Part shown: one piece after another, positions 62,793 to 64,000 of the stretch
Numbering within the stretch: the stretch's first letter is position 1
Layout of the letters: each line of letters starts with the position of its first letter
NCBI RefSeq assembly: GCF_946151075.1
Contig: NZ_OX267715.1
Span: forward strand, 620,001-684,000
Length of the DNA: 64,000 nucleotides
Source of the DNA: Neobacillus sp. Marseille-Q6967
Lineage (GTDB): Bacteria > Bacillota > Bacilli > Bacillales > Cytobacillaceae
Direction of reading: 5' to 3'
The notes under the pieces: model-generated
The model's input: only the letters and a program-made list of their open reading frames with translations
Databases searched by the model: none
What the model was told of the DNA's origin: nothing
Made by a program: the position numbers and the translations under genes

Positions 62793-63572
62793 ATGAAATT
62801 TACTAGATTTACTAAAGGTTCGTCCGTTTACACAGGTGTGTTGTCTGAAAACACGATACAAGAAATTAATGGAGATATTTTTGGCGATAATTGGGAGTAT
62901 ACAGGACAGATATTTTCTGTAACTGATGTGACACTGCTGGCACCTATAAAGCCAAACCAAATTATTGGAATTGGAGCAAACTATGTTTCTAAACTTGAAG
63001 ACCGACCTTCAGAGCTTCCAAAAATTCCGGTATTCTTCTTTAAACCAATATCCTCCGTTATTGGGCCTGAGGAAGATATCATCATTCCGGAAGGGATAGA
63101 AAAGGTGAAGTTCGAATCAGAGTTAGCCATTGTCATTGGTAAGGAAGCTAAAAATGTTCCTGAATCAGAAGTGTTGGATTACGTGTTCGGATACACGGTT
63201 GGAAACGATGTAACAGCTCCTCAATTTTTTCATCAGGACGGGCATTGGACCATTGGTAAGTCCTTTGATACCTTCACACCACTAGGGCCAGTTATTGAAA
63301 CAGAATTAGATCCATTTGCTGTGAATGTGGAAGCAAGACTGAATGGTGTGGAGAAGCAAAATAGTGCAACCGAGTTAATGATTATTCCTATCCGAAGAAT
63401 GGTATCCTATCTGACAAAAGTGATGACACTTAAGCCGGGGGATGTCATCCTGACGGGCAGTCCGGTTGGAGCAGAGTTTGTCGGTGCTGGAGATAAAATT
63501 GAATGTAAAATTAAAGAGATTGGGACATTAAGAAATTCATTTGTATTGTCAAAAGAGCAAGTTAAATCTTAA
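62793..63572 (+). CDS. Fumarylacetoacetate hydrolase family protein
   Basis: 259 residues from ATG 62793 (AAAGGGAG upstream; the frame extends to 62739). Metal-binding region VKFESELAIVIGKEAKNVPE, GNDVTAPQF, catalytic Lys in GKSFDTFTPLGP and the C-terminal LKPGDVILTGSPVG are the FAH-fold signature. Members are hydrolases, hydratases, isomerases or oxaloacetate decarboxylases acting on 2-oxo acids. It might process a 2-oxo acid arising with malate synthase G or the oxidase; exact reaction not deducible. Confidence 0.88.
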   Translation: MKFTRFTKGSSVYTGVLSENTIQEINGDIFGDNWEYTGQIFSVTDVTLLAPIKPNQIIGIGANYVSKLEDRPSELPKIPVFFFKPISSVIGPEEDIIIPEGIEKVKFESELAIVIGKEAKNVPESEVLDYVFGYTVGNDVTAPQFFHQDGHWTIGKSFDTFTPLGPVIETELDPFAVNVEARLNGVEKQNSATELMIIPIRRMVSYLTKVMTLKPGDVILTGSPVGAEFVGAGDKIECKIKEIGTLRNSFVLSKEQVKS

Positions 63573-63755
63573 TCATACCGCTCTACTATTAAACGCACTA
63601 CTTTTTGCAGGTGTTCCTATGGGTGTCATTATCTTTTGCTCAAGTTTTCTGGCTTTCCTTTCCTATTTTGGTTTGGTACAAAAAGCTTCGCTGCCGATAC
63701 ACTATCCAATGAAAAGTGCTCAGTAAAGAAACCCAGTATATAAAAATATAAATTT

Positions 63756-63800
63756 AAAGGAGAACACATTTCGTTAACCATCGAATGTGTTCTCCTTTAT
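63756..63800. terminator. Bidirectional hairpin terminator
   Basis: AAAGGAGAACACATTTCG ... CGAATGTGTTCTCCTTT, 16-18 bp stem, between converging genes. Confidence 0.8.
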
Positions 63801-63870
63801 TTATCTATTATTAATCTTAATAGGAACATATAGTGTAGGATTTTCCTTTCAACATAAATTTGACCTAAGG

Positions 63871-64000
63871 TTAATCCGTATATCTAACACCTTTTAACAT
63901 CATATTGACCTTTAATTTAGTATCTTGGACAATATTTTTTCGAAATTCTTTTGCTTTTTTGAAGGCTTCCGTCATTCCTGATGCTATGATCTTTATTTCC
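63871..64000 (-). CDS. C-terminal end of an unidentified protein (window edge)
   Basis: The minus strand is open from the window edge to TAA at 63871 and reads EIKIIASGMTEAFKKAKEFR then LKVNMMLKGVRYTD. Sensible composition and a terminator beyond the stop support a real gene end. 42 codons are too few to name a family. Confidence 0.5.
   Translation of the reverse strand, partial: EIKIIASGMTEAFKKAKEFRKNIVQDTKLKVNMMLKGVRYTD

Noticed and set aside
63541-63726. 61-codon ORF with a hydrophobic segment after the FAH-family gene
   Set aside because: It overlaps the FAH gene end and the only ATG with a weak SD (63618) leaves 35 residues. It could be a membrane protein remnant, but I cannot support a gene.

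Overview
The window looks like a chromosomal segment of a low-GC, endospore-forming Bacillaceae (Bacillus in the broad sense, possibly Neobacillus-like). The evidence is CwlJ (germination cortex hydrolase), a CsgA-like spore protein, a squalene-hopene/sesquarterpene cyclase, YozQ, YppC, ExoA and PpiB homologues, AGGAGG-type ribosome binding sites, many TTG/GTG starts and a dense tRNA cluster. Genus level is an inference.

Layout. 0-4.6 kb: housekeeping and sporulation genes (YitT-type membrane protein, CsgA-like, PssA, VanW-domain protein). 4.6-14.3 kb: a TetR-controlled acyl-CoA catabolic cluster. It holds an ACAD10/11-type acyl-CoA dehydrogenase, two SDRs, an acyl-CoA synthetase, a thioesterase, an APH-type phosphotransferase, an enoyl-CoA hydratase, a quinone oxidoreductase and a phosphotriesterase-like lactonase. 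The gene set fits lactone / 4-hydroxy-acid breakdown through a phosphorylated acyl-CoA. 14.4-19.4 kb: a two-component system, an HtrA protease and a PrsA-like foldase (envelope protein quality control). 19.5-26.4 kb: cwlJ, NhaC antiporter, second YitT protein, Mug glycosylase, SqhC cyclase, YppC and a small membrane protein. 26.4-29.1 kb: ppiB and a large serine recombinase behind a promoter with a LexA-like box. 29.1-32.3 kb: polysaccharide deacetylase, exoA and an 11-gene tRNA operon.

32.4-51.9 kb is an accessory, decaying region that begins just after the last tRNA (a Leu tRNA without an encoded CCA). It contains a frameshifted tyrosine recombinase, degraded genes, a dispersed palindromic repeat family (at least seven copies), and a dabB-dabA inorganic-carbon uptake locus with a YbcI protein and a carbonic-anhydrase-like protein that lacks the zinc ligands. 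It also contains four DUF3231 paralogues (two intact, two broken), two CBO0543-like membrane proteins, an IS110-family element sitting inside one copy of the repeat, TetR and EamA transporter remnants that end at repeat copies, and a second integrase fragment.

52.2-63.6 kb: a GntR-regulated operon for uptake (PotDABC-type ABC transporter) and oxidation (opine/glycine-oxidase-like multisubunit flavoprotein) of an unidentified amine or N-substituted amino acid. It is followed by malate synthase G and a fumarylacetoacetase-family enzyme. The neighbourhood suggests that the oxidation releases glyoxylate, which malate synthase G assimilates. The window ends in the 3' part of an unidentified minus-strand gene.
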